Below are positions 25,577-34,420 of a DNA stretch of 64,000 nt, piece after piece. The translations under genes were made by a program, and so were the position numbers. The DNA comes from Cereibacter sphaeroides (lineage in GTDB: Bacteria > Pseudomonadota > Alphaproteobacteria > Rhodobacterales > Rhodobacteraceae). The stretch is from assembly GCA_003243455.1 (NCBI GenBank), contig QFQS01000008.1, forward strand, positions 1 to 64,000, in the 5' to 3' direction. The notes beneath the pieces were generated by a model. That model did not search any database, was not told the origin of the DNA, and was given only the letters and a program-made list of their open reading frames with translations. Numbering within the stretch: position 1 is the first letter of the stretch; each line of letters begins with the position of its first letter.

Positions 25577-26485
25577 ATGATCCGCACCGAGGCCCTGCGC
25601 GTCTTTGTCACTGTTGCCGAATGCGGCAATATCCGCGACGCGGCGGACCGGTTGTTTCGCACGCAATCCGCCATTTCCATGACCCTGAAACAGGTCGAGG
25701 ATCACCTTGCAGCACCCCTCTTTGAATCAGACCGCAAGCACAGTCTGACCGAACTGGGCAGCTTTGTGCTGGGGGTGGCCAAAGTGCTGCTGCGCGACCA
25801 TGACACGGCGATTGACCTGATAGAGGAGTATGCCTCTGGCGCCAGCGGCCGGCTACGCATCGCCTCGGTGCCCTCAGTCGCGGCGCTGCTGATCCCTGAG
25901 ATGTTAGCCAAATTTCTGGCAGACCGGCCCACCGCCGAGATTGATTTGGTCGACACCGACAGCGCCGATGTGCGACGTCTGGTGGCAACGGGTCAGGCTG
26001 ACCTTGGCATCGCCAGCGCGGCACCTGCGGAAGGCGGCTTGGTGAGCGTGCCGATCTTTGAGGACAACATGCAGGTGGTCTGCCCGGCAAACTCAAAGTT
26101 GGGCCAGCAGGCGGGCCCACTGAACTGGAGCGACCTGGAAACGGTTGCCCTGATCCTGAACGAGACGACGCGTGCCATTCAGGCGGCAGAGTTTCAGGCG
26201 CTGGCGTCCCGTACCAAACTGCGGGTGCGCAATGTCACCTCGCTCTTGGCAATGGTGCGGGCAGGAGTCGGGGTCACATTGTTGCCGGGGCTGGCAACGG
26301 TCGGCCTGCCGCCTGCGCTGGTGGCGCGACCGCTGAGTGACCAAAGCTGCCGCAGACAGGTTTGTCTGTTGCGCCGTGAAGGGCGGGTGCAAAGCCCGCT
26401 GGCGGCGGCATTTGCCCGGGATTTCATCGCAGCGATCGCGGCGGCGACGCCACAGTTTGGCATCGTGTCGATCTTCAAGGCCTAG
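25577..26485 (+). CDS. LysR-family transcriptional regulator
   Basis: The 302-residue protein (start MIRTEALRVF at 25577) has the LysR helix-turn-helix (VAECGNIRDAADRLFRTQSAISMTLKQVEDHL, about residues 12-45) and a C-terminal periplasmic-binding-protein-like effector domain (from about residue 90; LRIASVPSVAALLIPEML). It is divergent from the Ldh-transporter-ALDH operon and is the likely activator of it. The effector is unknown but should be the betaine or an imino-acid intermediate. Confidence 0.9.
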   Translation: MIRTEALRVFVTVAECGNIRDAADRLFRTQSAISMTLKQVEDHLAAPLFESDRKHSLTELGSFVLGVAKVLLRDHDTAIDLIEEYASGASGRLRIASVPSVAALLIPEMLAKFLADRPTAEIDLVDTDSADVRRLVATGQADLGIASAAPAEGGLVSVPIFEDNMQVVCPANSKLGQQAGPLNWSDLETVALILNETTRAIQAAEFQALASRTKLRVRNVTSLLAMVRAGVGVTLLPGLATVGLPPALVARPLSDQSCRRQVCLLRREGRVQSPLAAAFARDFIAAIAAATPQFGIVSIFKA

Positions 26486-26508
26486 GGCGGATCGTTTCTG
26501 CGGTGTAA

Positions 26509-26529
26509 CCTTTGGGACTTGTCCAAAGG
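26509..26529. terminator. Hairpin between lysR and the DMT transporter gene
   Basis: CCTTTGG and CCAAAGG form a 7-bp stem around a 7-nt loop 24 bp after the lysR stop. No T-tract follows, so it is at best a weak terminator or a protein-binding palindrome. Confidence 0.3.
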
Positions 26530-26629
26530 GTCGGGGCGCGGACTGACCTTGCTGTGTCGCCTCCATGGCACTCTTCGGGTCTCCCCGGCGATATGATTGC
26601 GGAAATGCTCTGGTGGGAGTTCGTACCCG

Positions 26630-27517
26630 ATGTCGCCGCGTGATCTGTTTCTGGCCTTGCTTCCGCCGATCCTTTGGGCTGTGGGCTATTCGTTCGGGAA
26701 GGGTGCGTTGCTGCATTTCCAGCCATTGTTCACCACTGCCATGATGTATGCGATTGCGGGCATGATCCTGTTTCGGCCAAGCGCGGGGCTGAAGACTCCG
26801 TGGGTTTGGCTGATCCTGATTTCGGTTTTTGGAGCAGGTCTGCAAAGCGCTTTGGTCTTTTATGGTGTGGCTCAGGTTGAGACTTCGCTGGCCAATCTGG
26901 TCGTGCAGGCGATGGTGCCTTGCGCCATTCTGGCAGCTTGGGCCTTAGGGTTGGAGCGGTTGAACCCGCTGCGCTTGGCGGGGGTGGCACTCGCCATTCT
27001 TGGGATTGCCGTGGTGGTTGGCCTGCCAAAATCGGGCGGAGCTCATATTGGTCTGATGTGCATTCTGGCGGGAACGGCAAGCTGGGGCCTGGGACAGGCG
27101 CTGATCCGCAAACATTCACGCGATGCCATTCGGCAGTTGGTCGGGGCGATTTCATTGCTTGCCGCACCGCAACTGCTGGCCGTATCGATGTTGGTTGAAA
27201 CGGACCACATTGGCCGTCTGACCTCTGGGTCGGCCTATGCATGGTTCGGTCTGGCGCTGCTAAGTGTAGGGTCGTTCGTTGTGGCCTATCTGTTATGGTA
27301 TGGGCTGTTGGAGCGGAACCGGATGGATCAGGTCGCACCCTTTGCTCTGCTGATGCCGTTGGTTGGCATGTTCAACGGTGTGGCGTTCTTTGGTGAAACG
27401 CTAACACCGGGGTTCCTTTTGGGTGCGGCATTGGTTCTTTCGGGGTTGGTGTTGACGATCATCGCCCGCGATACCCGCATTCAGACTTCACCAGAGATAA
27501 ACTCCGCAGCAAGTTGA
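26630..27517 (+). CDS. DMT-superfamily (EamA) transporter
   Basis: The 295-residue inner-membrane protein (ATG at 26630) shows about ten hydrophobic segments arranged as two EamA repeats (GYSFGKGALLHFQP in the first; GTASWGLGQALIRKHS and PLVGMFNGVAFFGETLTPG in the second). The conserved Pro/Gly motif of EamA repeats is visible at LLMPLVG. Family members often export amino acids or related metabolites; here it may relieve build-up of an intermediate. It lies downstream of lysR in the same direction and is the last recognisable gene of the catabolic region. Confidence 0.85.
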   Translation: MSPRDLFLALLPPILWAVGYSFGKGALLHFQPLFTTAMMYAIAGMILFRPSAGLKTPWVWLILISVFGAGLQSALVFYGVAQVETSLANLVVQAMVPCAILAAWALGLERLNPLRLAGVALAILGIAVVVGLPKSGGAHIGLMCILAGTASWGLGQALIRKHSRDAIRQLVGAISLLAAPQLLAVSMLVETDHIGRLTSGSAYAWFGLALLSVGSFVVAYLLWYGLLERNRMDQVAPFALLMPLVGMFNGVAFFGETLTPGFLLGAALVLSGLVLTIIARDTRIQTSPEINSAAS

Positions 27518-28018
27518 CAGCTCGGCCCGCGCCCGGCCCGTTGATGCAGTTGTTGTGCAGAACAGTCGAAGGCGTCGTCGAACCCTTGGCGCGCAGCATT
27601 TCTGCAAAGTGGCGCGCGTTGTCTGGCGCATCCTGACTTCTCTCTCTCTTCAGTAGAGGCTTCCATGCCATGGATCCGCTTTATCAGCCATTTGACTTTC
27701 GCAATCTCAGGCTGCGCATCCAGATCCTGAGCGCGGGCCAATGCGCGATCCTATCAGGAGGGCGAGCATCCTCGGGACTGTTATCGGCTGTATCATTAAC
27801 AAATTGCGAAGGGCAGCGTACGGTTTGGAATGACGAGCGTTGGTTGCCGGTCGCAATGGGTCAACTCAGTATAGGGTGGCGAATCTTTGGGGGTTATCGG
27901 ACACACGAGCGGCCCCTGTACATGAAAGCACCGCCCCGGAAGTCCGTTGTGACATCGATTCCCTATGATCGACCAAAACTGATAGCTGAGCGAGTTCCTA
28001 CCCCAGAGGTCTGCCCTG
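27518..28018. other. Gap between catabolic region and conjugation region
   Basis: About 500 bases without a convincing gene. Two leftward frames between 27459 and 27741 look like pieces of one protein separated by a frameshift (helical, charged), but I cannot name a family. This is the likely junction between cargo and the conjugative backbone. Confidence 0.4.
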
Positions 28019-28861
28019 TCATCTTGAAATCTCCCGGGCCCTCACAGCGCATCCATGGACAGCTAGAGTGGCGGTGAACCTTGGGCAGCCAAACTGCGTC
28101 ACCACGCTAAGAACACGTTCGTCATATGCCGCCTGACCGATTATCCGCCGAAGATCTGACGCGTGAAACTCCCTATTCTTGCTTGGCGCGGCTGCGATCA
28201 GGCGATGTAGTTCCAGCTCCGCCAAATTGAGCACGGACTGAGGTCTCGAGCGTGCAATTGGCCTTGCTGATGCGCCCGCCGAAGTTCGCCACTTCCGCAT
28301 GAATCCAAGCAGAAAGCCTGCAGGCACGGCGGCATTGCCCCGCGCCCTATTGAAGGCCAAGAAGCGGTCCCAGATCGATTGGGTGTCGACATTCCAGCAG
28401 GCGAGCGAGGATTTTGCGGCTTTGATCATCTCAGCCCACGGCGTGTGGTAAACGTTGGCGTTCGTGTCGATTTCGATCCGTCCAGCAAAGATAGTTTTGT
28501 TCTTAGAATCGCTAGATAGCGATGTGTCGCCTGCGGCTGACACGACATCTGGAGGCATGACCACATCTTCTTCCCCGCCAAAGCGAAACAGCCAAGGTGC
28601 AAATTTTCCGTTCGGCTTCCAGCGAACAAGTTCGAGAGTGGACGCTGCCAGTTCGGCGAGCAGCGCGGTCAAATGCTGCCGCGACATTCCCATCTTATCA
28701 GCCAAATGCGCAAGCGTGAACGCGGCTGTGCCACGCTCGAGCCCGTTGTAGCCGTCTTTCCAAGCGATGCCATCGAGGATGATTGTCGCAAGCTTATGGC
28801 TTGCGGCTGAAAGATCAGCCTCGGTGATGCGGCGCAGAATGGCGCCGGTGGTCAAGTTCAT
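28019..28861 (-). CDS. Winged-helix-like protein of the plasmid conjugation region
   Basis: A 280-residue protein (start preferred at 28861, with AAGGA upstream; an in-frame ATG at 28879 is an alternative). Residues about 25-75 resemble a winged helix-turn-helix (GTAAFTLAHLADKMGMSRQHLTALLAELA), and the rest is helical with a basic C-terminus. No enzyme motif is visible. It is transcribed away from the virB operon and shares direction with two exported-protein genes. A regulator of transfer or a replication-linked DNA-binding protein is plausible; neither can be shown. It has no known name. Confidence 0.6.
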   Translation of the reverse strand: MNLTTGAILRRITEADLSAASHKLATIILDGIAWKDGYNGLERGTAAFTLAHLADKMGMSRQHLTALLAELAASTLELVRWKPNGKFAPWLFRFGGEEDVVMPPDVVSAAGDTSLSSDSKNKTIFAGRIEIDTNANVYHTPWAEMIKAAKSSLACWNVDTQSIWDRFLAFNRARGNAAVPAGFLLGFMRKWRTSAGASARPIARSRPQSVLNLAELELHRLIAAAPSKNREFHASDLRRIIGQAAYDERVLSVVTQFGCPRFTATLAVHGCAVRAREISR

Positions 28862-29068
28862 GGGCGTATCGTCCTTCATGCAGGACGCCTGGCAATAGGG
28901 CACAAAAAATCGTTCAGGCAAAATGCTTTGCCGGTTGAACGGGTGCTTCAGTCGCGGTAGGTTTCTCGTGCAACGGAGAAATCAGCGCGGCGTCGGACCT
29001 ATGGTTTGGCGTCGTTTCTGTTTCTGGGGGCTGGTTTTCCGGTTGGTTCAGGGCGGAGATCGCTGCGG

Positions 29069-29707
29069 TTAGTAGTGAACCTCTTCGTGTCCGTAGCTGC
29101 CTTCATAGTCGCTCCATTCGACGAAGACGGAACGATGCCAATAGTTGTGACAGTCTGCCGGTACAGCGAGATCTGAGGCAGCGGGAACCGCCGACACGCT
29201 GCTCCGACGGCGGCTGTATTCGCCTTGATCGCCGTAGCTTCCCATGTAAACACTGCCCCAACTGTTGCAGTCGCCATCAGAGCTGCGCCGCTGCTGGTAA
29301 GTGATCTCGAACACGCGGATTGAGCGGACGAAGTCAAACGCCGGGTCCGATATGTCGACATCCGCCCGATCCTGGACAAGCTGAAATGCGAAGGGCGTTT
29401 CCGGGACCGAGACGAGCGGCACAGGCTCACCGCGGAGCGCGATGTCGAACAGGCGCTCTATCGGTTTCGCCTCGCCCCGGAGACTCACCCGCATCGGACA
29501 GTTCCAGATCTGCAGCGGTGGCTCGATCGGCCACGGCGTGATGCGGCGGATGAAGACTGCACGGGCATGGGCGCATTCTGCCGAGGCCGGCCAGCCCCCT
29601 GCGAGGCAAAGAAGGATCGCGCAGTCGACAGGGTAAGCCGTTGCCGGAGTGACGGTTGCGGTTGAGAGACCGACACCCAAGAGGAGGGCATTGAGGAGAG
29701 GTTTCAC
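29069..29707 (-). CDS. Exported conjugation-associated protein, unknown function
   Basis: A 212-residue protein starting at GTG 29707 with AAGGACCTCCC upstream. It has a signal peptide (KPLLNALLLGVGLSTATVTPATA). The mature N-terminus is Cys-rich (PVDCAILLCLAGGWPASAECAHAR), and the rest is mixed, with several Tyr and His near the end. The Cys pattern suggests disulfide bonds in the periplasm. It lies beside another exported small protein and opposite virB1, so a role in T4SS assembly or transfer is likely. I cannot assign a family name. Confidence 0.65.
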   Translation of the reverse strand: MKPLLNALLLGVGLSTATVTPATAYPVDCAILLCLAGGWPASAECAHARAVFIRRITPWPIEPPLQIWNCPMRVSLRGEAKPIERLFDIALRGEPVPLVSVPETPFAFQLVQDRADVDISDPAFDFVRSIRVFEITYQQRRSSDGDCNSWGSVYMGSYGDQGEYSRRRSSVSAVPAASDLAVPADCHNYWHRSVFVEWSDYEGSYGHEEVHY

Positions 29708-29724
29708 GGGAGGTCCTTCTGAGC

Positions 29725-30009
29725 TTAGGGCGTGTTTAGGAAGGTTGAATAGGCCTCGGTCGCGCTGTGGGCTTCCGAAAGGGCGCGACTGCGCTCTGTG
29801 TCGAGGCAGGCGATGTGGGAGCTGACGGCCGCAAAGTAGGCCTCGAACTCGGCGGCGATTTCTGCGCGATACTCCGAGAGAACCGCCTCGGGGAGGTCGG
29901 TGAACGGCACTTCGGGCGGCAGGCAACGAATCACCTCTGGTTGTGCAATGGCTGTGGAGTTCACAAACATGACCACAATGATCGCGGCCAAATTCAGCTC
30001 TCGGCTGCG
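29725..30009 (-). CDS. Small exported protein
   Basis: A 94-residue protein beginning at 30009. A hydrophobic segment (NLAAIIVVMFVNSTAIA) ends in an A-x-A cleavage site before QPEVIRCLPPEVPF. The mature part is acidic and helical with two Cys (near residues 28 and 67), perhaps one disulfide. It precedes the 29069-29707 gene by 17 nt in the same direction, so the two are probably co-expressed. A periplasmic accessory of the T4SS is the best guess. Confidence 0.6.
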   Translation of the reverse strand, partial: RSRELNLAAIIVVMFVNSTAIAQPEVIRCLPPEVPFTDLPEAVLSEYRAEIAAEFEAYFAAVSSHIACLDTERSRALSEAHSATEAYSTFLNTP

Positions 30010-30203
30010 CATCGGAAGTGCTAATCCGGCCGATGAACTCGCTTCGGGGATCCGCAAAACTGCTAATATTTCTTGGACTTTTCTCAACGTCTTCGTCTCA
30101 CAACTTGGCTCCGTCTTCTCGAGGTCCAACCGGTGCAGCTGCCTTCATGACACGCCGGCCGGCTCAACCACAGGTTCGGTTGGCCGCCCTTCTTTTATCG
30201 TGT

Positions 30204-30233
30204 TTGTCATTTTTATATTGAATACGCCATACT
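30204..30233 (+). promoter_or_regulatory. Possible sigma-70 promoter of the virB operon
   Basis: TTGTCA at 30204 and CATACT at 30228 are separated by 18 nt and lie in the A+T-rich part of the divergent region, 71 bp upstream of the first rightward start. The -35 matches 5 of 6 consensus bases; the -10 is weaker. Confidence 0.35.
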
Positions 30234-30303
30234 TTCTGTTAGGCATCGCATCACAAAGAAATCTGCGATACAACGTTCCCAACAGATGATCCGAGGGGAC
30301 CCC

Positions 30304-30642
30304 ATGAATACCAAACGGCGCGCATTGCCTGTCTTGCTGGAGCGTGACTTCCGCAAGCTGGCCGCAACCGAAGGAGCGACTGTTGAGATCGAGTGCGTCA
30401 GTGCGCCCAACCCCGACGAGCGGTTCTCGGGGGAATGGCTGTTCTACGTTGTCAGCCCCGCGCGCGAGCGTTTCCTTCTGGTCACGGCCCTTGCGCGGGA
30501 ACGCATCGTCAACTCGCCGATCGGAATGTTCGGGCTCGCTTTTGGCAAGCTCAACCTCGACCATCTCGACGTTCCTGCTGTCGCTGGCGCTGTCTGCACT
30601 GGCATGCGGAGCCGCCCGGGCGGAAGTGATCCGCTGGAATGA
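30304..30642 (+). CDS. Small hypothetical protein overlapping virB1
   Basis: A 112-residue frame starting at 30304. Residues 1-85 look like a genuine soluble protein (LPVLLERDFRKLAATEGATVEIECV, FSGEWLFYVVSPARERFLLV). The last 30 residues lie on the DNA that encodes the virB1 signal peptide in another frame and look non-coding. Either the two genes overlap by about 100 nt, or a mutation removed an earlier stop. GAGGGGAC precedes the ATG. The function is unknown. Confidence 0.55.
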   Translation: MNTKRRALPVLLERDFRKLAATEGATVEIECVSAPNPDERFSGEWLFYVVSPARERFLLVTALARERIVNSPIGMFGLAFGKLNLDHLDVPAVAGAVCTGMRSRPGGSDPLE

Positions 30643-31249
30643 TACGGAAGGGCAGGGCGGTGAAGTCCAGCTTGCAGCGCTTGATTCATCCGTGCTGCGC
30701 TATGACGGTCAGGGGCAACTGATCGTTCCTGTGCGTCCTGAACAGGTTGAAGAAGTGACCAAGGAAGGGGAGGGGGCAGACGCAGCAGCCGACGTCTCCT
30801 ACAGCACCAAAGGAGTTGCAGCACCAAGGGATGTGCTGCCCTCGATTCGGCTGATTGCCACCCGCTATCAGGACCATCCGGCCTTGGCGCGACTGGACAT
30901 GACACCTGCCGAGTGGTCCGCCTTCTTCCAGGCGATGATCAAGGTCGAGAGCAATTACACCCAAGGGGCTGTGAGCCATGCCGGTGCCCTTGGTCTCGCG
31001 CAACTGATGCCCGGGACCGCCACCTATCTCGGCGTTGATCCTGCAGACCCAATCGAAAACCTCGACGGTGGCGCGCGCTATCTTCTGGAGCAAATGGCCA
31101 CCTTTGGCAGCCTGGAGCTTGCCCTTGCCGCCTACAATGCTGGCCCCGAAGCCGTGCGCAAATACGACGGCGTGCCACCCTACGCCGAGACCCAATCCCA
31201 CATCGCAAAGGTGATGGCGGTCTATGACCGCATCCTCACCGAACTCTGA
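30542..31249 (+). CDS. virB1: VirB1-like lytic transglycosylase
   Basis: The reading starts at a TTG near 30542 (235 aa); no ATG fits the signal peptide ISTFLLSLALSALACGAARA. The catalytic SLT domain (about residues 105-230) has the Glu in IKVESNYTQGAVSHAGALGLAQLMPGTA, followed by NLDGGARYL and LALAAYNAGPEAVRKYDG. It cuts peptidoglycan to let the T4SS assemble. The N-terminal linker is acidic and low in structure. The exact start is uncertain. A second SLT domain occurs at 34401-35543 in the same operon. Confidence 0.82.
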   Translation: MASSTSTISTFLLSLALSALACGAARAEVIRWNDTEGQGGEVQLAALDSSVLRYDGQGQLIVPVRPEQVEEVTKEGEGADAAADVSYSTKGVAAPRDVLPSIRLIATRYQDHPALARLDMTPAEWSAFFQAMIKVESNYTQGAVSHAGALGLAQLMPGTATYLGVDPADPIENLDGGARYLLEQMATFGSLELALAAYNAGPEAVRKYDGVPPYAETQSHIAKVMAVYDRILTEL

Positions 31250-31271
31250 CCCAAGAAGGAAACCTCCCCTC

Positions 31272-31571
31272 ATGCGTAACGAACACGTGGCTCTTCTGGG
31301 CCTGACCCTTTGCACCCTTTTTCTTGCGCAATCGGAGCCTGCGCTGGCGCAGGTGGTCTTCACCAAGGCGGAAACCGTGGCCACCGGCGTTCTGGCCTCG
31401 TTCCGCGGCACCCTCGCGACGGCCTTCTTCGGCATCGCCTTTGTGGTGACCGGGTTCCTTGCCGCCTTCAACCGGATCTCTTGGGCTTGGGTTGCATTGG
31501 TCGTGGTCGGCGCCTTCCTCGTCTTCGCCGGCCCCGCCATTGTCGCTAACCTGCGCTCGTCCTTCAGCTGA
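31272..31571 (+). CDS. virB2: VirB2-family pilin
   Basis: The 99-residue protein (start 31272, AAGGAAA upstream) has a signal peptide ending near EPALAQ and two hydrophobic helices (TAFFGIAFVVTGFLAAF and WVALVVVGAFLVFAGPAIV) separated by a short loop with polar residues (NRISWAW). This is the VirB2/TrbC prepilin arrangement. It should form the conjugative pilus. Order before virB3 and virB4 is canonical. Confidence 0.88.
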   Translation: MRNEHVALLGLTLCTLFLAQSEPALAQVVFTKAETVATGVLASFRGTLATAFFGIAFVVTGFLAAFNRISWAWVALVVVGAFLVFAGPAIVANLRSSFS

Positions 31572-31586
31572 GGCAGGGCAAGAAAG

Positions 31587-31853
31587 ATGGAGAAAAGCGC
31601 GGTCATCCTCGGGCTTTCGCGGCAAGCCAAGTTTCTTGGCCTGCCAATGCCCTATGCCATGGCAGTGGGAGCGATGACCGTGCTGCCCTTCATTCTGTTC
31701 AAACCAGTCTGGTGGTTCCTGACCGCACCGATCTGGTACGGGCTTGCCCGCTTTGCGACGAAGCTGAACCCGAACGGACATCATGTCTTTGCCGTGATGA
31801 TGCAGGTGACGCCGATGGCCATCCTGCGGAAAGGGCGGCGTCATGTTTCTTGA
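31587..31853 (+). CDS. virB3: VirB3-like inner-membrane protein
   Basis: The 88-residue protein has an N-terminal polar GLSRQAKFLGLPMPYAMAV segment and two hydrophobic stretches (VLPFILF and WWFLTAPIWYGLAR). Length, topology and place between virB2 and virB4 fit VirB3. It overlaps virB4 by 11 nt. VirB3 works with VirB4 and is sometimes fused to it. Confidence 0.85.
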   Translation: MEKSAVILGLSRQAKFLGLPMPYAMAVGAMTVLPFILFKPVWWFLTAPIWYGLARFATKLNPNGHHVFAVMMQVTPMAILRKGRRHVS

Positions 31854-34185
31854 GAAGGAAGGCCTGCGGGGCAGAGCACGGGCGCTGATCCCGGCTGACC
31901 CGAAGGTCTATACGCATCTGCCTTATGTCATCGAGCTTGATGACGAGGTGGTGCGCACCCGCGACAACGGGCTGATGATCTCGCTCGAAGTGACCGGAAT
32001 CGATGGGATCACATCTGGGTCTTCGGCCATCACTGCCCTGCGTGCCGGATTTACCCATCTCCTCGACACACTCGACGAGCGTTTCAGCTTCTACCTGCAC
32101 CGGATGATGCGGCCTGCCCAAGCCCAGTTGAAACCGATCCACGGCCAAAGCTTTGCTGCCGATATCGACCGGGCCTGGAGTTCCGAACTTCAGCGCCGCA
32201 ACCTGCAAGAATCCGTGCTGATCCTGACAGTCGTCCGGCGGCAAGTTGCACCGCTGGCCGTGCCACTCTTTGGCAAAGCAGCGGCAAAAGTCTGGGGCGA
32301 GGATACTGACCGTCGGCTTGAAGAACTGCGCGAAGTGGTCTCCATCCTCGAGACCGGCCTTGGCGTGAAGTCCCACCGCCTCAAGATCAGCGACGGCAGC
32401 CTCATCGGCTTCTATGCCTCGCTCCTGACCGGTGAGTTGCGCGCCAAACAGCGTAGCGCGTTTGGCCTCATCGCCGAGGATGCAAGCGATGCCGCCATCC
32501 ACTTCGGCAAAGGCCAGTTCACGGTGGAAGAGGGGGCAGAAACACCTCGCGTCGGTGCCGTCCTCTATGTCAAATCTTACGCCACCTCGACCTGGCCCGG
32601 CATGCTGGATGCACTTGGGGCGTCGCGCGACACCATCATCACCCACAGCTATACGCCGATCGAGCGCGGAAGCATCACCGAACGAGTGAAACGCCGGGTC
32701 GCGCAGATGCGCGCGTCAGAGGACATCGCCGCCACGATCGAAGCCCAGCTTTTTGAGGCTGCTGACAAGTCTGAGAGCGGCGAGTTGGGCTTTGGTCTGC
32801 ACCAGATGACCATCACCGTCTTTGCCGGTGATCAGACGGCCCTAGACACTGAGGTCGCCCGTATCCGCGGCATCGCGCATCAGAACGGCATGCGGCTGGT
32901 TCGCGAAGTCACAGCTCTCGAGGCCGCCTTCTTCGCCATGCACCCCGGCAATATGGATTACCGGGCACGCGACATGACGGTCTCGTCCCTGAACTTCGCC
33001 GATATGGCAGCTCTGCATGCGGCCGACACCGGGACAGAGGCCGCACGCCTGCCCTGGCAAACGCCGCTCACGCTGTTTCAAACCCTGCAAGGCTCGCTGC
33101 ACCGCTTTAGCTTCCATGAACCCGGCGATTCAACAGCCGAGCCGACCAACGGCCACACACTCGTCCTGGGCAAGTCCGGCGGCGGCAAGACCACGACTGT
33201 CGCCTTCCTCGCAGCCCAAGCCCAAAGGGCAGGGGGCCGGACGATCATCTTCGATAAGGAAGCCGGCCTCAAAATGGCGGTTCGCGCCCTTGGGGGTCGC
33301 TACGCCGAAATCCGTGCCGGGCGGCCCACTGGGCTCAATCCGCTTGCCACGGAATCCGGCGAACGCGGCGAGGCGTGGTTTCTGGATTGGCTCGTGGCGC
33401 TTCTGGAGCAGCGCAGTGGACCAATGACACCGCTGCAATCTGAGGCTTTGAAATCCGCCATCTCCCAGAACGGAAAGGCCCGCGAAGGTCTGCGGAATTT
33501 CCGCGCATTTCAGGAACTCTTCGGGGATGTCGGCGACGGGCTCGATCTCGCGCAGAGGATCAGCGAATGGGGGCCGGAAGGCCGCTATGGCTGGGTCTTT
33601 GGTGAGGCCGCTGAGCCGGTCGTGGATTTCACCAGCCATGATGTGACGGCGGTCGACCTCACCGAAATCCTCGATCTCGGGACCGAGCGCACCGCGATCT
33701 TGGGCTATCTCTTTCGCCGCATCGAGATGCTGATCGAGGAGAAACGCCCGACACTGATCTTGATCGACGAGGCCTGGAAGGTGCTCGACGACGAGTACTT
33801 CGCTAAGAAGCTCGCCGAATGGCTGGTGACGGCGCGCAAGAAGAACGTCGTTGTCGTGATGATGACCCAGTTCCCAAGCCAGATCCGCGGCTCGAAAGCC
33901 CGCTCGATCCTCGAGGCACTGCCGAACCAGCTACTGTTTCCAAACGGCGAAGCGGCAAGTGCGGACTATGACGGCTTCCGGCTGACCGATGGTGAGATGG
34001 ACTTTGTCATGAGCCCGATCCCGGGCCAACGCATGGTCCTGTCGCGCACCCCGCGCAGCTCGACCGTGCTGAACGTCGATCTCAAAGCCCTGGGGCCACT
34101 GTTGACGGCACTTGGCGGTGGCCAGGCCGGGCTCAACGCCTTTGGGGCTGACTACGCCTCGCGGCCCAAATTCTGGAAGGAATGA
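31843..34185 (+). CDS. virB4: VirB4 ATPase
   Basis: The 780-residue protein has the CagE/TrbE/VirB domain and a C-terminal P-loop ATPase: Walker A VLGKSGGGKTTTV near residue 445, Walker B LILIDEAWKVLDDEYFAK near residue 640, and a Gln/Arg-rich MMTQFPSQIRGSK. VirB4 is the T4SS assembly ATPase on the cytoplasmic side of the inner membrane. The N-terminal RALIPADPKVYTHLPYVIELDDEVV is typical. It ends 7 nt before a small lipoprotein gene. Confidence 0.94.
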   Translation: MFLEKEGLRGRARALIPADPKVYTHLPYVIELDDEVVRTRDNGLMISLEVTGIDGITSGSSAITALRAGFTHLLDTLDERFSFYLHRMMRPAQAQLKPIHGQSFAADIDRAWSSELQRRNLQESVLILTVVRRQVAPLAVPLFGKAAAKVWGEDTDRRLEELREVVSILETGLGVKSHRLKISDGSLIGFYASLLTGELRAKQRSAFGLIAEDASDAAIHFGKGQFTVEEGAETPRVGAVLYVKSYATSTWPGMLDALGASRDTIITHSYTPIERGSITERVKRRVAQMRASEDIAATIEAQLFEAADKSESGELGFGLHQMTITVFAGDQTALDTEVARIRGIAHQNGMRLVREVTALEAAFFAMHPGNMDYRARDMTVSSLNFADMAALHAADTGTEAARLPWQTPLTLFQTLQGSLHRFSFHEPGDSTAEPTNGHTLVLGKSGGGKTTTVAFLAAQAQRAGGRTIIFDKEAGLKMAVRALGGRYAEIRAGRPTGLNPLATESGERGEAWFLDWLVALLEQRSGPMTPLQSEALKSAISQNGKAREGLRNFRAFQELFGDVGDGLDLAQRISEWGPEGRYGWVFGEAAEPVVDFTSHDVTAVDLTEILDLGTERTAILGYLFRRIEMLIEEKRPTLILIDEAWKVLDDEYFAKKLAEWLVTARKKNVVVVMMTQFPSQIRGSKARSILEALPNQLLFPNGEAASADYDGFRLTDGEMDFVMSPIPGQRMVLSRTPRSSTVLNVDLKALGPLLTALGGGQAGLNAFGADYASRPKFWKE

Positions 34186-34192
34186 TAGTTCA

Positions 34193-34420
34193 ATGAGATC
34201 AATTAGTTACATAACCTTGATTATGCGAGTCCGGGTTTGGGCTGTCATGATGGGGGCATCGCTCAGTCTCGCCGCCTGCACCGGTGTACCGATTGCCAAG
34301 ACCAATTGCTGGGCCAGCGCTGGTTCTACTGTGACCACTTCCACCAAGGGCGCAACCCAGGACGAGGGCCTTGTCTCTCGCGGCAACATGTCGAGCATCA
34401 ATGTCATTCCCTGCCGGTAA
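34193..34420 (+). CDS. Small lipoprotein, VirB7-like
   Basis: A 75-residue protein with a lipoprotein signal: hydrophobic WAVMMGASLSLAAC, lipobox LAAC with Cys29. The mature part is 47 residues and polar, with Cys near residue 39 and Cys at the penultimate position. In VirB systems the lipoprotein VirB7 binds VirB9 in the outer-membrane core. Its place after virB4 rather than before virB8 is not canonical; an entry-exclusion lipoprotein is the alternative. It overlaps the next gene by 20 nt. Confidence 0.65.
   Translation: MRSISYITLIMRVRVWAVMMGASLSLAACTGVPIAKTNCWASAGSTVTTSTKGATQDEGLVSRGNMSSINVIPCR

Noticed and set aside
27670..28077. 135-codon plus-strand frame at the cargo/backbone junction
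   Set aside because: No ribosome-binding site, irregular composition, and overlap with the end of the winged-helix-like gene.
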